From Verrucomicrobiota bacterium (lineage in GTDB: Bacteria > Verrucomicrobiota > Verrucomicrobiia > Limisphaerales > UBA9464), in contig CANGKZ010000007.1 of NCBI GenBank assembly GCA_947454705.1, positions 62,001 to 126,000 of the forward strand: 64,000 nt of DNA, written 5' to 3'. The notes under the pieces were generated by a model. That model had not been told where the DNA came from. It saw nothing but the letters and a program-made list of their open reading frames with translations, and did not search any database. This document shows, piece after piece, positions 53,645 through 62,498 of the stretch; the stretch's first letter is position 1; every line of letters begins with the position of its first letter. Position numbers and translations under genes: made by a program.

Positions 53645-54187
53645 CTACCAGCTGCCATCAACCAAATAACCGGTGACCTTGCGTGCCAGATCCTCGGCCA
53701 CCAGGGGGGCGATCTGACGCTCGGCGCTGGAGAGATCTGCTGTGTTTTGCACGGTGGAACGGCCAATCACGTCGCGCTCGAACAGCACTTTTCCAGACCC
53801 GCGCTCTACGGCCCGGACGTGAGCGGTGAGTTTGATGTCGTAGTCACGGGTCGTAACGATGTCGTTGGGTTTGAAGCTCAACGGCACCCGTTCGAACTGC
53901 GTGAGTTCGCCCGTGATGACGACGTCCGCGGCTCCATCGGTGGCCAACTTGAACGTGCCGTCCTGCTGAACGCGTTTGCGAAGGGCCTGGGCTACGGGCT
54001 CTGAAAGCCGTGGCTCCAGAGTGTGGTTCGGGAACAGCAGCACCTCGACGGAGCGGGAACCGGCGGTCATCCCGTTGGTCGGACCCACCTGATAGCCGGC
54101 ACATCCGGAGAACAGAAGTGCAACGGCTGCGATGGTGGGAGCGACGAGCGATCGCATCCAACGTTCCTGGGATTCGACGCGATTCAT
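53645..54187 (-). CDS. lptE: LptE-like LPS assembly lipoprotein
   Basis: The 180-residue lipoprotein has lipobox LLFSGC followed by AGYQVGPT. The domain has the LptE/LPS-assembly outline: SVEVLLFPNHTLEPRLSEPV, ITGELTQFERVP and a C-terminal helix VAEDLARKVTGYL. LptE is the outer-membrane plug that works with LptD to place LPS. It is coupled by ATGA overlap to the upstream TPR gene. Confidence 0.82.
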   Translation of the reverse strand: MNRVESQERWMRSLVAPTIAAVALLFSGCAGYQVGPTNGMTAGSRSVEVLLFPNHTLEPRLSEPVAQALRKRVQQDGTFKLATDGAADVVITGELTQFERVPLSFKPNDIVTTRDYDIKLTAHVRAVERGSGKVLFERDVIGRSTVQNTADLSSAERQIAPLVAEDLARKVTGYLVDGSW

Positions 54188-55260
54188 TTCTTGCGGGCGG
54201 GCTCAGCGGGAGGGGCGTTGGTGGCTGCAGCCTTGGTCGCCGCGCGGAGGTTCTTCTCGTACTCGACGATCTTCAGGCGCTGCGCCTCGGCGCGGGGCTT
54301 GAGCAGTTCGATGCGTTCACGCGCGGTCGCGGCGAACGGGGAGTTCGGGTCTTTCACGAGGACTTCGTTGTAATACACGAGAGCACCCTGCCAGCGCTTG
54401 TAGCGTTCGTAGAAACGGGCGGTCTCGTACGCTCCGCGCGCCTGTTCGGTGCGCAGGCTGGAGATCACCTTGACGGTCTCGGGAATGCGCTTGTCGTCCG
54501 GATACAACGCGGCGAGATCCTGGAAGTCGTCGATGGCCGCCTTTGCAATGGACTGATCATACTCGGCGCGCTTGGCCTGCTTTTCCCAGGCTTTGCCGGC
54601 GCGATACAGCGCATCGGCCGCCACTGCGGGACGATCGTGATAGCGGTCCGCCGCCTTTTCATAGGCCTTCACTGCGAGCGGGTAGTTCTTCTGCTTTTCG
54701 CGGGCGGTGCCGATGTTCATCTGCGCCAGCGGACCGGTGGGGTTGAACGGACCGTTGCGAACCACCTGATCAAACAGCGTTGCCGTGCGATCCATGGAGG
54801 GGAAGAAGGGGATGTAGCCCCAGAGCTTGAACCATTGTCCGCCGAGGTAACGGCTGGCGATGGCGTACTGGCGCTGCATGACTTCTTCGTAGTTCGGCAG
54901 CTTCGGGTACTTCAGGAGTGCGATCTGGTATTCCTTGAAGGCGCGTTCATCCATCTTGCGAGCTTCGAAGCAGCGTCCGATGAGGTACTGGGCCGGGCCT
55001 GCGGAATCGGAGAACTTCCACACCTTGACCACGCGGCGCGCGGCCTTGAGGGCCAGGCGGTACTGGTGCTTGTCGAACGCTTCCTGCGCGACCTGGAGCT
55101 GCTCCTTGGCGCGTTTGCGGACCCACTTGGCGCTGTCGGTGCCGACGGGTTCGTAGGTCCAGCCCTCTCCAGGGCGGTAAATGATGGGGGCCGGGCACCG
55201 GTTCGTGAAGGCGAAGAGACACGCGATCACGAGGGCGACGCGGAAGAGCCGTCGATACAT
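54184..55260 (-). CDS. BamD-like TPR protein for outer-membrane assembly
   Basis: The 358-residue protein has an N-terminal signal and several TPR-type repeats, for example EAFDKHQYRLALKAARRVV, DERAFKEYQIALLKYPK and YPLAVKAYEKAADRYHDRP, plus a C-terminal coiled stretch. The repeat spacing and context with an LptE gene suggest BamD or a related envelope TPR protein. No lipobox is obvious, so anchoring differs from classical BamD. Confidence in the exact family is moderate. Confidence 0.7.
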   Translation of the reverse strand: MYRRLFRVALVIACLFAFTNRCPAPIIYRPGEGWTYEPVGTDSAKWVRKRAKEQLQVAQEAFDKHQYRLALKAARRVVKVWKFSDSAGPAQYLIGRCFEARKMDERAFKEYQIALLKYPKLPNYEEVMQRQYAIASRYLGGQWFKLWGYIPFFPSMDRTATLFDQVVRNGPFNPTGPLAQMNIGTAREKQKNYPLAVKAYEKAADRYHDRPAVAADALYRAGKAWEKQAKRAEYDQSIAKAAIDDFQDLAALYPDDKRIPETVKVISSLRTEQARGAYETARFYERYKRWQGALVYYNEVLVKDPNSPFAATARERIELLKPRAEAQRLKIVEYEKNLRAATKAAATNAPPAEPARKK

Positions 55261-55399
55261 GGCCGGTCAGCCTAGAGAGGAAGGGGTTCAAGTCAAGAAA
55301 CGCGCCCGACAGGATCCCATTTGATTTCATCCCCTTCATTCCTGGCCCGCCTTCGATTTTCCGCGTGCGTTGCTCCAGCACCCTGCATAGGTTTCTCTT

Positions 55400-56788
55400 A
55401 TGTTCATCTGGTTGCTCCTCCTCGTGCTCGTCGGCGGGTTTGCCGCCCTAGGATTTCAGACCGGGGCCATCCGGGCCGGGGTATCGCTCATCGGTGCCAT
55501 TTTGGGTCTGGTGCTCGCTTCGACGCTCGGGGCCTTGATGACCCCCTTGTTCAATTCGGCCGGCCCCATTCTTCAGCAGGCCCTGCCCGCGGTTGCCGGG
55601 TTCACGGTGGTCTGGTTGATTGGCTTCGGCCTCGGGTTTGCCGCCCACCGCCCGGTGGAGCTCCACTTCAAGTACAAGGAAGACGACGCGACGCGCGCCG
55701 GATTTGAACGCATGAACAAGTCGCTTGGGTTGTTCGTGGGCCTTCTGACGGGTGTGATTTTGTTCCTCGCCGCCGGCAAGCCGATTTACTCCCGCGGATA
55801 CATTACCACCCAGCTGGCTGCCGAGGCCGGTGAACCGGGCGCGATTGGTTATTTGAACTCCCTCCGGACTGACATGGCCTCCACCGGTTGGGACAAGGTC
55901 TTCGCCTCACTCGATCGCACCCCCGCGCAAGACTACGCGATTGCCGATCTGCTCGGTCTCATCCACGCCAACCCGCTCCTTCAGGGCCGCGTCCAGAGCT
56001 ATCCTCCGTTTCTTTCCGTGGGCGAGCGCTCCGAATTCAGCGACCTCGGAGCTGATGCCGAGTTTCAAAAATTGCTTCAGGACAAGGCCGGTTTTACGGC
56101 GATTTACACCCATCCCAAGACCCAGGGCATCCTTCACAATGACGAGTCCAAGACCGTCCTTCTGAAGACCGACATCCAGGACTTCCGTAAGTATCTTGAG
56201 ACCGGCAAGTCTCCTCGCTACGACGACGAGAAGCTGCTGGGCCGCTGGCGCGCCGATGTGACGGCCACGATTACCGACGCCCGTCGCAAGCGTACCACGC
56301 TTTCCCCGGTGGAATTGAAGGCGCTGCGAATGACTCTCAACGCGATGCTCAAGCAGGCCACCCTGACTGCCTATCCCGAAGGCAACTTCGTGGTGAAGGT
56401 TCCGCCTCCTCCCGCTCCTCCCAAGCCTGCGGAAAACGCCGACGCCGCTCCCGCCGCCCCGGCACCGAACGCGGCCATGATTGCCCGCTACGGACGCCAG
56501 ATGGCTCAGCCTCAGGGTGGAGCTCCGGTCGCCGCTCGTCCCGCGCCTCCACAGGATCCCTTGGCGATTGCCAAGAAGCTGTTCGCGGACGCCTCCGGCA
56601 AGCCGGCGAAGTCCCTGCCCGAACTGGCCAGGGAAGGGACCTGGGTTCGGTCGGCCGACAAGTATGTCCTGACCTCCAAGAAGAGCGGTTCGGACGAAGT
56701 CCACGAGGCCAGCATTTCCGAAGCAGGCCGGCTCGCGATTCCGTTGCCGGAATTGAAGCTCACCCTGTTCTTCGTCCGCTCCATCTGA
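55400..56788 (+). CDS. CvpA-family membrane protein with long cytoplasmic or periplasmic tail
   Basis: The 462-residue protein opens with four hydrophobic segments (about 1-20, 25-45, 60-82 and 105-125), as in CvpA (colicin V production) proteins. The remaining ~330 residues are soluble, with a Pro/Ala-rich linker (around 335-395). CvpA is linked to envelope integrity and bile resistance in enteric bacteria. The tail is much longer than in classical CvpA (about 160 residues), and I cannot name it. Confidence 0.65.
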   Translation: MFIWLLLLVLVGGFAALGFQTGAIRAGVSLIGAILGLVLASTLGALMTPLFNSAGPILQQALPAVAGFTVVWLIGFGLGFAAHRPVELHFKYKEDDATRAGFERMNKSLGLFVGLLTGVILFLAAGKPIYSRGYITTQLAAEAGEPGAIGYLNSLRTDMASTGWDKVFASLDRTPAQDYAIADLLGLIHANPLLQGRVQSYPPFLSVGERSEFSDLGADAEFQKLLQDKAGFTAIYTHPKTQGILHNDESKTVLLKTDIQDFRKYLETGKSPRYDDEKLLGRWRADVTATITDARRKRTTLSPVELKALRMTLNAMLKQATLTAYPEGNFVVKVPPPPAPPKPAENADAAPAAPAPNAAMIARYGRQMAQPQGGAPVAARPAPPQDPLAIAKKLFADASGKPAKSLPELAREGTWVRSADKYVLTSKKSGSDEVHEASISEAGRLAIPLPELKLTLFFVRSI

Positions 56789-56824
56789 GGCGAGCCGCCG
56801 AACGGCCTGATTTCTAAAACCAAG

Positions 56825-56867
56825 CGGGGTCGATGATTCACTTCATCGATCCCGTTTTTGTTTTTGG
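56825..56867 (+). terminator. intrinsic terminator after the CvpA-family gene
   Basis: CGGGGTCGATGA (56825-56836) and TCATCGATCCCG (56843-56854) form a 12-bp stem with one G-T wobble, a six-base loop and a tail of TTTTTGTTTTT. The rest of 56868-56998 shows nothing I can name. Confidence 0.85.
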
Positions 56868-56998
56868 AGGAGCGGTTTCGCGCGAAGAGAAGGGGCGAGA
56901 AGTGCCCCGTGCCATGCGGAAAGCCCTTTGAGTGCGTTTGAGGAAGCGCAACCGCGGACCCTGCACGGGCACTCGCGCCAAGTCACCTGGACCCGAGA

Positions 56999-57610
56999 CT
57001 ACTCCCGCTGGAAGACGAACCGGGGCTGAGAAGTTTGCAGCGACTGAACCGTCGGAGGGGCAAATAGAGCGGCCGGGGCCACTTCGGCTCCCCCTTCGAT
57101 GGTGGTCGTGGTGGTGGCGTACTGGACCGGCGTGAAACTGGCAGGGTAAGCTGCGGAGCGGACCATCGGGCGTGCGGAGTCGCCCGCCAACGAGACTGTG
57201 CTCCGGAAATGGGCATCGACCGAGGCAGTCGCCACGCCGGCGAGGCCCAGGGCTTTTTCGGCATTGGAACCTGAGGTCGCCGGAAGCTGAAGCGCAGCGA
57301 AGTGAGCCTGCTCATCCTCCGGGGAGGGTTGAAGCGATTGGTAGGCCGCGACGCCGGTGATTCCGATGCCAACCACCAGCAGAGTGTTGGCCCCCGCCAT
57401 TCCGCGCTGCCAGCTGATGGGGGCAAGAAGGGCAGACCACCATTTGCCGGCTTCGGATTGGGACTGCGCCAAGGCGTCGGCCTCGATTCGGGCAATCACC
57501 TTCGCGGAAAATCCATTGAAATACCCCGGGGGCGGCACTTCGTGCTTCTTGAGACGCAGTAAGTGGGCGACTTCCGGGAAGGACTCAGAGGGTTCGCGGT
57601 TTTCGCTCAT
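56999..57610 (-). CDS. anti-sigma-factor-like single-pass membrane protein
   Basis: The 203-residue protein has a cytoplasmic N-terminal segment (EVAHLLRLKKHEVPPPGYFN), one membrane helix at about 72-92 and an alanine-rich outer part. The small N-terminal domain and position directly downstream of an ECF sigma gene (10 bases) suggest it binds and inhibits that sigma factor. No zinc-binding HCC motif is present, so it is not a classical ZAS anti-sigma. Role inferred from context. Confidence 0.65.
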   Translation of the reverse strand: MSENREPSESFPEVAHLLRLKKHEVPPPGYFNGFSAKVIARIEADALAQSQSEAGKWWSALLAPISWQRGMAGANTLLVVGIGITGVAAYQSLQPSPEDEQAHFAALQLPATSGSNAEKALGLAGVATASVDAHFRSTVSLAGDSARPMVRSAAYPASFTPVQYATTTTTIEGGAEVAPAALFAPPTVQSLQTSQPRFVFQRE

Positions 57611-57620
57611 GCTTGTTTCT

Positions 57621-58247
57621 TCACTTCAAGAATTCAGACAACCAAGCCTGCAACTGCTGTCGGGCGTAGAACAACCGACTTCGGATCGTACCGGGGTTGC
57701 AGCCGACAATCTTCGCAATTTCGTCGTGTTGCAAGCCTTGCACGTCGTGCAGAACGACCACTGTTCTGTGTTCCTCCGACAGCTTGAGGAGGGACTCGTT
57801 CAATCTTTTTTGAAGCTCGCCGAGATCGACGTCGCGCCTCGGGGTGCGGTTTGAGATCAATGCCACCAGATCCGGATCGTGCTCCACCTGGGTGTCCAGA
57901 TCGTTGAGGCTTAAATGCGGAGTCCGGTTCCTGCGTGTTTTCAGGTGATTCAGGCAGGAATTGTACGCCACCCGGTAAATCCACGTGTAGAAGCTCGAAT
58001 CGCCCTTGAAACTGCCGAGAGCCTTCCAGCCCTTGATGAAGGCATCCTGGGCGAGATCATTGGCGTCCTCGTGGTTTGAAGTGAGGTGGTAGCAGAGCCC
58101 GTAGATCCGCTGCTGGTGTCGCTGGATCAGTTCGTCGTAGGCAGAAAGGTCGCCCGCCTTGGCGCGCATCACCAACGGGCGGTCATCCAGCGCATCCGGA
58201 GCAGCGGGCACCGGCTCCGGGCCGGAGGGCGGATGCGGTTCCTTCAC
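57621..58247 (-). CDS. ECF-family RNA polymerase sigma factor
   Basis: The 208-residue protein has sigma region 2 (LVMRAKAGDLSAYDELIQRHQQRIYGLC, DANDLAQDAFIKGWKAL and the WIYRVAYNSCLNHL core) and region 4 (LKLSEEHRTVVVLHDVQGLQHDEIAKIVGCNPGTIRSR) with a helix-turn-helix. No regulatory C-terminal extension is seen. It precedes the polyprenyl synthase gene by position, but it is read toward the anti-sigma-like gene. Targets unknown. Confidence 0.93.
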   Translation of the reverse strand: MKEPHPPSGPEPVPAAPDALDDRPLVMRAKAGDLSAYDELIQRHQQRIYGLCYHLTSNHEDANDLAQDAFIKGWKALGSFKGDSSFYTWIYRVAYNSCLNHLKTRRNRTPHLSLNDLDTQVEHDPDLVALISNRTPRRDVDLGELQKRLNESLLKLSEEHRTVVVLHDVQGLQHDEIAKIVGCNPGTIRSRLFYARQQLQAWLSEFLK

Positions 58248-58256
58248 GGGCCTGGG

Positions 58257-59294
58257 TTAACCGCCGAGGGCGGAGGTCTGATGGGAAAGGAATCGAGAAA
58301 GGGCACTCAGCGCGGTCACGCCGGGGCAGGGGGCAAGGCCCGCGAGGGAATCGCGTGCGGTCCCCAGAAATCCATCGATCACCGCTGCTGATTCCTGCAG
58401 CACTTCGTAGCGCTCCAGCAGGGCTCGAACCGCGATGTAATGGCCGGGTTGCCAATCGTTGAGCCAACCGAGCAATTCTGCGCGATCCTTGGCATCCGCC
58501 CGTTCCAGTGCGATTAGCACGGGCAGGGTGACCTTTCCGGTGGCCAGATCGGTGCCCAGGGACTTGCCTGCGGTCTGCTCGGTGCCGAACACGTCCAGGC
58601 AGTCGTCAAAAATCTGGTACGCCGTACCCAAGGCCAAACCGTGCCGGCGCAGTGCGTCCTGTTCCGCCGCTCCGCCCCCGGCCATCCGGGCTCCCAGACT
58701 GCACGCCAGGGCGAACAGTTCGGCGGTTTTCATCTCCAGCACCTTGTAGTAGTCGGCGCGGTTGAGGTCCCAACGGCGACGGCGGTGGCTTTGAAGGATT
58801 TCCCCGGTGCAGACCCGGCCGGTGGATTCCGCAACGGAGCGCGAAACCTCGGTGGTCATGAAGTCGGCGGCCAGCTTCAGGGCGTGGGCGAACAGGCAGT
58901 CGCCCACCAGCACGGCCACGGAGTTGCCCCATCGGGCGGCCAAGGTCGGTTGCCGGCGACGGACCGTCGCGGAGTCCATGACATCGTCGTGAACCAGCGT
59001 GGCTAGGTGAATCATCTCGATGATGACCGCAACCGAGACGAGTTCATCGTTCAGAGGGCCGACGGACTCACCAGCCAGGGCGACCAGAGCGGGCCGGAGC
59101 TGCTTGCCCTGATTGTTCAGGGCATAGCGGGCATAGCCGGCGATCTCGGGCTCGAAGCAATTGACCTGGGCGGAGAGACGCTCTGCCACCTGTCCGAGGA
59201 ACGGACGGACGGGGGCTACAATCTCCTCCCAGCCAGTGGGAAGCGGAACCTCCACTCGGCCGGCTTCGGCGAATGTTGGGGCGGAAACAACCAT
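58257..59294 (-). CDS. trans-polyprenyl diphosphate synthase
   Basis: The 345-residue enzyme elongates allylic diphosphates with isopentenyl diphosphate. First aspartate-rich motif DDVMD is at 103-107, with GKQLRP upstream and the second motif in FDDCLD. The long form and residue pattern match octaprenyl or solanesyl-type synthases (IspB), which make quinone side chains. It ends 9 bases before the sigma gene on the same strand. Confidence 0.9.
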   Translation of the reverse strand: MVVSAPTFAEAGRVEVPLPTGWEEIVAPVRPFLGQVAERLSAQVNCFEPEIAGYARYALNNQGKQLRPALVALAGESVGPLNDELVSVAVIIEMIHLATLVHDDVMDSATVRRRQPTLAARWGNSVAVLVGDCLFAHALKLAADFMTTEVSRSVAESTGRVCTGEILQSHRRRRWDLNRADYYKVLEMKTAELFALACSLGARMAGGGAAEQDALRRHGLALGTAYQIFDDCLDVFGTEQTAGKSLGTDLATGKVTLPVLIALERADAKDRAELLGWLNDWQPGHYIAVRALLERYEVLQESAAVIDGFLGTARDSLAGLAPCPGVTALSALSRFLSHQTSALGG

Positions 59295-59415
59295 CGTTGG
59301 TCGGGACAGTAGGGTTGGTGTTCACGGGGGTCAACGGAAGGAAGCGAAAAGGCCTCAACCAGTTTTGGTTTCGCAATTCGACATGCGACGGCTTTCCCCA
59401 TAAGATCCCTCCCCT

Positions 59416-60237
59416 GTGTTGGGCCTCAACGATCGCTTCAGCTTCATGCTCGCCGTTGCCTGTTATGGCGTCAGCGCCGTTTACTCGGTGCTGCTCTGGC
59501 GTCGTGGCTTTCGCGAGGACAACCGCGTGTTGTATGGCGTTTTGGCGGTGGGGGCTGCCTTTCACACCCTGGCCATGATGATGCGGGGGTTCTCCCTCGA
59601 CCGCTGTCCGATCAACAATTTGTTCGAGGCCAGCATGTTCATCGCCTGGACGATTGTGACGTCCTACCTGGTTGCCGGTCTGTTCCGGCGCCTGCGATTT
59701 CTGGGCGCGTTTGCGTCCCCGTTGCTGTTTGCCATCGGCGTGTTTGCCCTGTTCCCCGTGTTGGATCATCGCGGGCCCAAGCCGGAATTCACCCACGGAT
59801 GGGAGAGCCTTCATGCGGCGATGATCCTTTTGGCTTATGGAGCCTTCGGCCTCGGGGCGGTGACGGCGCTGATGTACCTGTCGCAGGAACACGATCTGAA
59901 ATTCGACCGGGCGCGCGCGGTGCTCGCCCTGATGCCGCCGATTCAGCGGCTGGAACGGGTCACATCCGGACTGCTGGTGGCCGGGTTTTCGTTTCTCACA
60001 ATTGGATTGCTGGTTGGTGCGTGGTGGTTGAAGCGTGAGCGCGGCTACTACGTGAGTGACGATCCCAAGATCGTGTGGAGCGCCCTCGTTTGGGCCGCTT
60101 ATCTCGGTTTGTTATTTTTCCGCGGAAATTCCGGATTTCGTGCGCGTCGGTTTGCCTGGGGTGTGATTGGCACCTTCGCGTTCGTGCTGTTGACCTTCTG
60201 GGGGACGAATCTTCCGTCTCCCATTCACCACCCCTGA
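59416..60237 (+). CDS. cytochrome c assembly protein, HemX/CcsA-like
   Basis: The 273-residue membrane protein (GTG start at 59416) has about seven to eight helices and conserved histidines in HTLAMMMRGF, HGWESLHAAMI and HEDLKFD-like segments. It matches the CcsA/HemX family, which handles haem at the membrane or stabilises glutamyl-tRNA reductase. It is followed 13 bases later by hemA and then hemC, as in the hemX-hemA type gene order of several bacteria. Confidence 0.8.
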   Translation: MLGLNDRFSFMLAVACYGVSAVYSVLLWRRGFREDNRVLYGVLAVGAAFHTLAMMMRGFSLDRCPINNLFEASMFIAWTIVTSYLVAGLFRRLRFLGAFASPLLFAIGVFALFPVLDHRGPKPEFTHGWESLHAAMILLAYGAFGLGAVTALMYLSQEHDLKFDRARAVLALMPPIQRLERVTSGLLVAGFSFLTIGLLVGAWWLKRERGYYVSDDPKIVWSALVWAAYLGLLFFRGNSGFRARRFAWGVIGTFAFVLLTFWGTNLPSPIHHP

Positions 60238-60250
60238 TCGCGATTTCGAG

Positions 60251-61345
60251 ATGCCCCTGATCGCCATCGGACTGAATCACCGGTCAGCGCCCGTCGAGGT
60301 GCGCGAACGGTTTGCGTACCCGGAACCCGAGGTGTCGGCCACTCTGAGCCGCATTCGGGAGGCCGGGTTGGCGCGTGAAGCGGTGCTGCTCAGCACCTGC
60401 AATCGGGTGGAATTGTACGCGTTTGCCGAGGGCGAAACCGAGGCCTGCACCCAGGCACTGCTGAAATTCCTGGCCGAAGATCGCAAGTGCCGCGAGGCGT
60501 TGGACGGCGGCCTGTATCGGCATCGCGATCTGGCAGGCGTGGAGCATTTGTTCCAGGTGGCGTGCGGACTCGATTCCCTGGTCCTTGGCGAAACCGAAAT
60601 CCTGGGGCAGCTCAAGAAGGCCTACGATGTCGCCCTGGCCTCGGGGCACACCGGTCGGGTGCTGAACAAGGTGTTTCAAAATGCCTTCAGCGTGGCCAAG
60701 AAGGTGCGCAGCGAAACCAGCATCCAGAAGGGCAACACCAGCGTGGCCTCGGTGGCCGTGGATCTGGCGGAGAAGATTTTCGACGGATTGCAGGAGCGGG
60801 ACGTGATGGTGATCGGGGCCGGCGACACGAGTGAAAAAACCGCCCGCGCGCTCCTCAGCCGCGGAGCCCGGAGCCTGTTTGTCAGCAATCGATCGTTCGA
60901 CCGCGCGGCGGAGCTCGCCAACGAACTCGGCGGACGGGCCATCCGGTTCGAGGATTGGGAGCAGGAGTTTGATCGGATCGACATCATCATCAGCAGCACC
61001 AGCGCCCCGCATTACGTGCTCGACCGCCCGCGGCTCGCGCGCATGCTGGAGCGCCGTCCGCCAAAGCCGCTGCTGCTGATCGATATCGCCGTGCCGCGGG
61101 ACATCGATCCCGAGGTCCGCGATCTCGATGGCGTGTACCTGGCCAACGTGGACGATTTGCAATCCATTGCCGAGGAGCACCTGCGCACCCGCCGCGTGGA
61201 GATCGCCCGGTGCGAATCGATCATCAGCGAACGCGCCCGGACGCTGGTTTCCCTGCTGACACCCGGGGCCATTCCGTGGTCCCGCCCCGTGTCCCATCCG
61301 ATTCCCCAGACCGGTGCGGCCGCCGCCGGCCAGTCTGGGCGCTGA
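60251..61345 (+). CDS. hemA: glutamyl-tRNA reductase
   Basis: The 364-residue enzyme makes glutamate-1-semialdehyde from charged glutamyl-tRNA, the first step of tetrapyrrole synthesis. GLNHRSAPVEVRE, the STCNRVELY nucleophile region (C50) and GAGDTSEKTARAL (NADPH binding) are intact. Typical enzymes are 410-430 residues; the C-terminal dimerisation domain is shorter here and the protein ends in a proline-rich tail. hemC follows after 18 bases. Confidence 0.94.
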   Translation: MPLIAIGLNHRSAPVEVRERFAYPEPEVSATLSRIREAGLAREAVLLSTCNRVELYAFAEGETEACTQALLKFLAEDRKCREALDGGLYRHRDLAGVEHLFQVACGLDSLVLGETEILGQLKKAYDVALASGHTGRVLNKVFQNAFSVAKKVRSETSIQKGNTSVASVAVDLAEKIFDGLQERDVMVIGAGDTSEKTARALLSRGARSLFVSNRSFDRAAELANELGGRAIRFEDWEQEFDRIDIIISSTSAPHYVLDRPRLARMLERRPPKPLLLIDIAVPRDIDPEVRDLDGVYLANVDDLQSIAEEHLRTRRVEIARCESIISERARTLVSLLTPGAIPWSRPVSHPIPQTGAAAAGQSGR

Positions 61346-61363
61346 TTTCCTTTCATCCCGATC

Positions 61364-62419
61364 GTGAGTTCCAAAACTTCCTTCAAAGTGTGCACGCGCG
61401 GATCCGCGCTGGCCCTCGCCCAATCCCGTCGTGTCGTGGCCGATTTGCAGGTCATGTTCCCTGCGTTCGAGTTTGACCTCGAAATCATCAAGACCACCGG
61501 GGACAAGCTGCAGACGGCCTCGATGTCGAATCCCGACGCGTCGTTGCCCAAGGGCCTGTTCACCAAGGAACTCGAAGTGGCGCTGCTGGAAGGGAAGGCC
61601 GACATCGCGGTGCACAGCCTCAAGGATCTGCCGACCGATCTGCCCGAAGGATTGACCCTCGGGGCGGTGGCTCCGCGTGCGGATGTTCGCGACGTGATGG
61701 TGTATCGGGCCAAGCCTGCGGCGAACGCTCCGAAACCTGCGGCTCCCGCGGATTGGAGTCCTGGTAGCCGCACTCCATTTTCCGGTACGCCGTTCTGCGG
61801 ATTGCGCGGACTTCCAGTGGGCGCCGTGGTGGCGACCAACAGCACGCGTCGTGCGGCTCAGGTCACGCTCGCGCGACCCGATATCAAAATTGTCCCCATT
61901 CGCGGAAACGTTGGCACGCGTCTGGGTAAGATTGCGAACGATCCGGAAATCGATGCCACCCTCCTCGCTGCGGCGGGATTGGTTCGACTCTGGCTCGATA
62001 TCGGACCCCGCGGAGATCTTCGCGTGGATCCGCGCCTTACCGCGGCGGAACGCGCATCGGTGACCGCACCGCCCGAGGGTTTGTACGCCACGCTGATGGA
62101 TCCCGACGAGATGCTCCCGGCAGTGGGGCAGGGAGCCGTTGCGTTGGAAATCCGGTCGGGAGATCCCGAAGTCGCCGCACTGTGCCAGTTGTTGAATCAT
62201 CCCAACACCTACTACGCCGTGACCGCGGAACGCGCGTTTCTAAAGGCCATGGGCGGCGGCTGCCAAAGTCCCGTAGCTGCCTATGCGCGGGTTTTGGGCC
62301 ATCAGGTGGACCTTCGCGCGGCGAGTTTCCGCGAGGGCGCGGCGAAGCGCGCCTCAGGACGTCGCGCGGTTCGCGAAGCCGCCGCACTGGGCGAAAGCCT
62401 GGCGGAGCAGCTGCGATAG
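61364..62419 (+). CDS. hemC: hydroxymethylbilane synthase (porphobilinogen deaminase)
   Basis: The 351-residue enzyme (GTG start) has the catalytic D88 in HSLKDLPTDLP and the dipyrromethane cofactor Cys C300 in GGGCQSPVAAYA. Typical HemC is about 310 residues; an extra proline/alanine-rich segment of about 30 residues (about 118-148) interrupts domain 1 before LPVGAVVATNSTRRAAQ. The cofactor and substrate-binding residues flank it, so activity should be kept. Confidence 0.93.
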   Translation: MSSKTSFKVCTRGSALALAQSRRVVADLQVMFPAFEFDLEIIKTTGDKLQTASMSNPDASLPKGLFTKELEVALLEGKADIAVHSLKDLPTDLPEGLTLGAVAPRADVRDVMVYRAKPAANAPKPAAPADWSPGSRTPFSGTPFCGLRGLPVGAVVATNSTRRAAQVTLARPDIKIVPIRGNVGTRLGKIANDPEIDATLLAAAGLVRLWLDIGPRGDLRVDPRLTAAERASVTAPPEGLYATLMDPDEMLPAVGQGAVALEIRSGDPEVAALCQLLNHPNTYYAVTAERAFLKAMGGGCQSPVAAYARVLGHQVDLRAASFREGAAKRASGRRAVREAAALGESLAEQLR

Positions 62420-62432
62420 GTCCCCTAAGGCG

Positions 62433-62462
62433 GTTGAAGGGTTGAAAAGTTGAAGCGTTGAA
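62433..62462. repeat. four GTTGAA units at 8-base spacing
   Basis: GTTGAA begins at 62433, 62441, 62449 and 62457, an exact 8-base period, with variable bases in the two flanking positions. It lies in the 79-base gap between convergent hemC and the HAD gene. The motif family is the same as at 16504 and 16608. Confidence 0.7.
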
Positions 62463-62498
62463 GGGGCTTCAGTGGCTGCGCTGCAGCCGAGCCGCACT

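Noticed and set aside
52613-54004. 463-residue plus-strand frame
   Set aside because: Opposes the beta-propeller and LptE-like genes, both of which have clear domains and signals.
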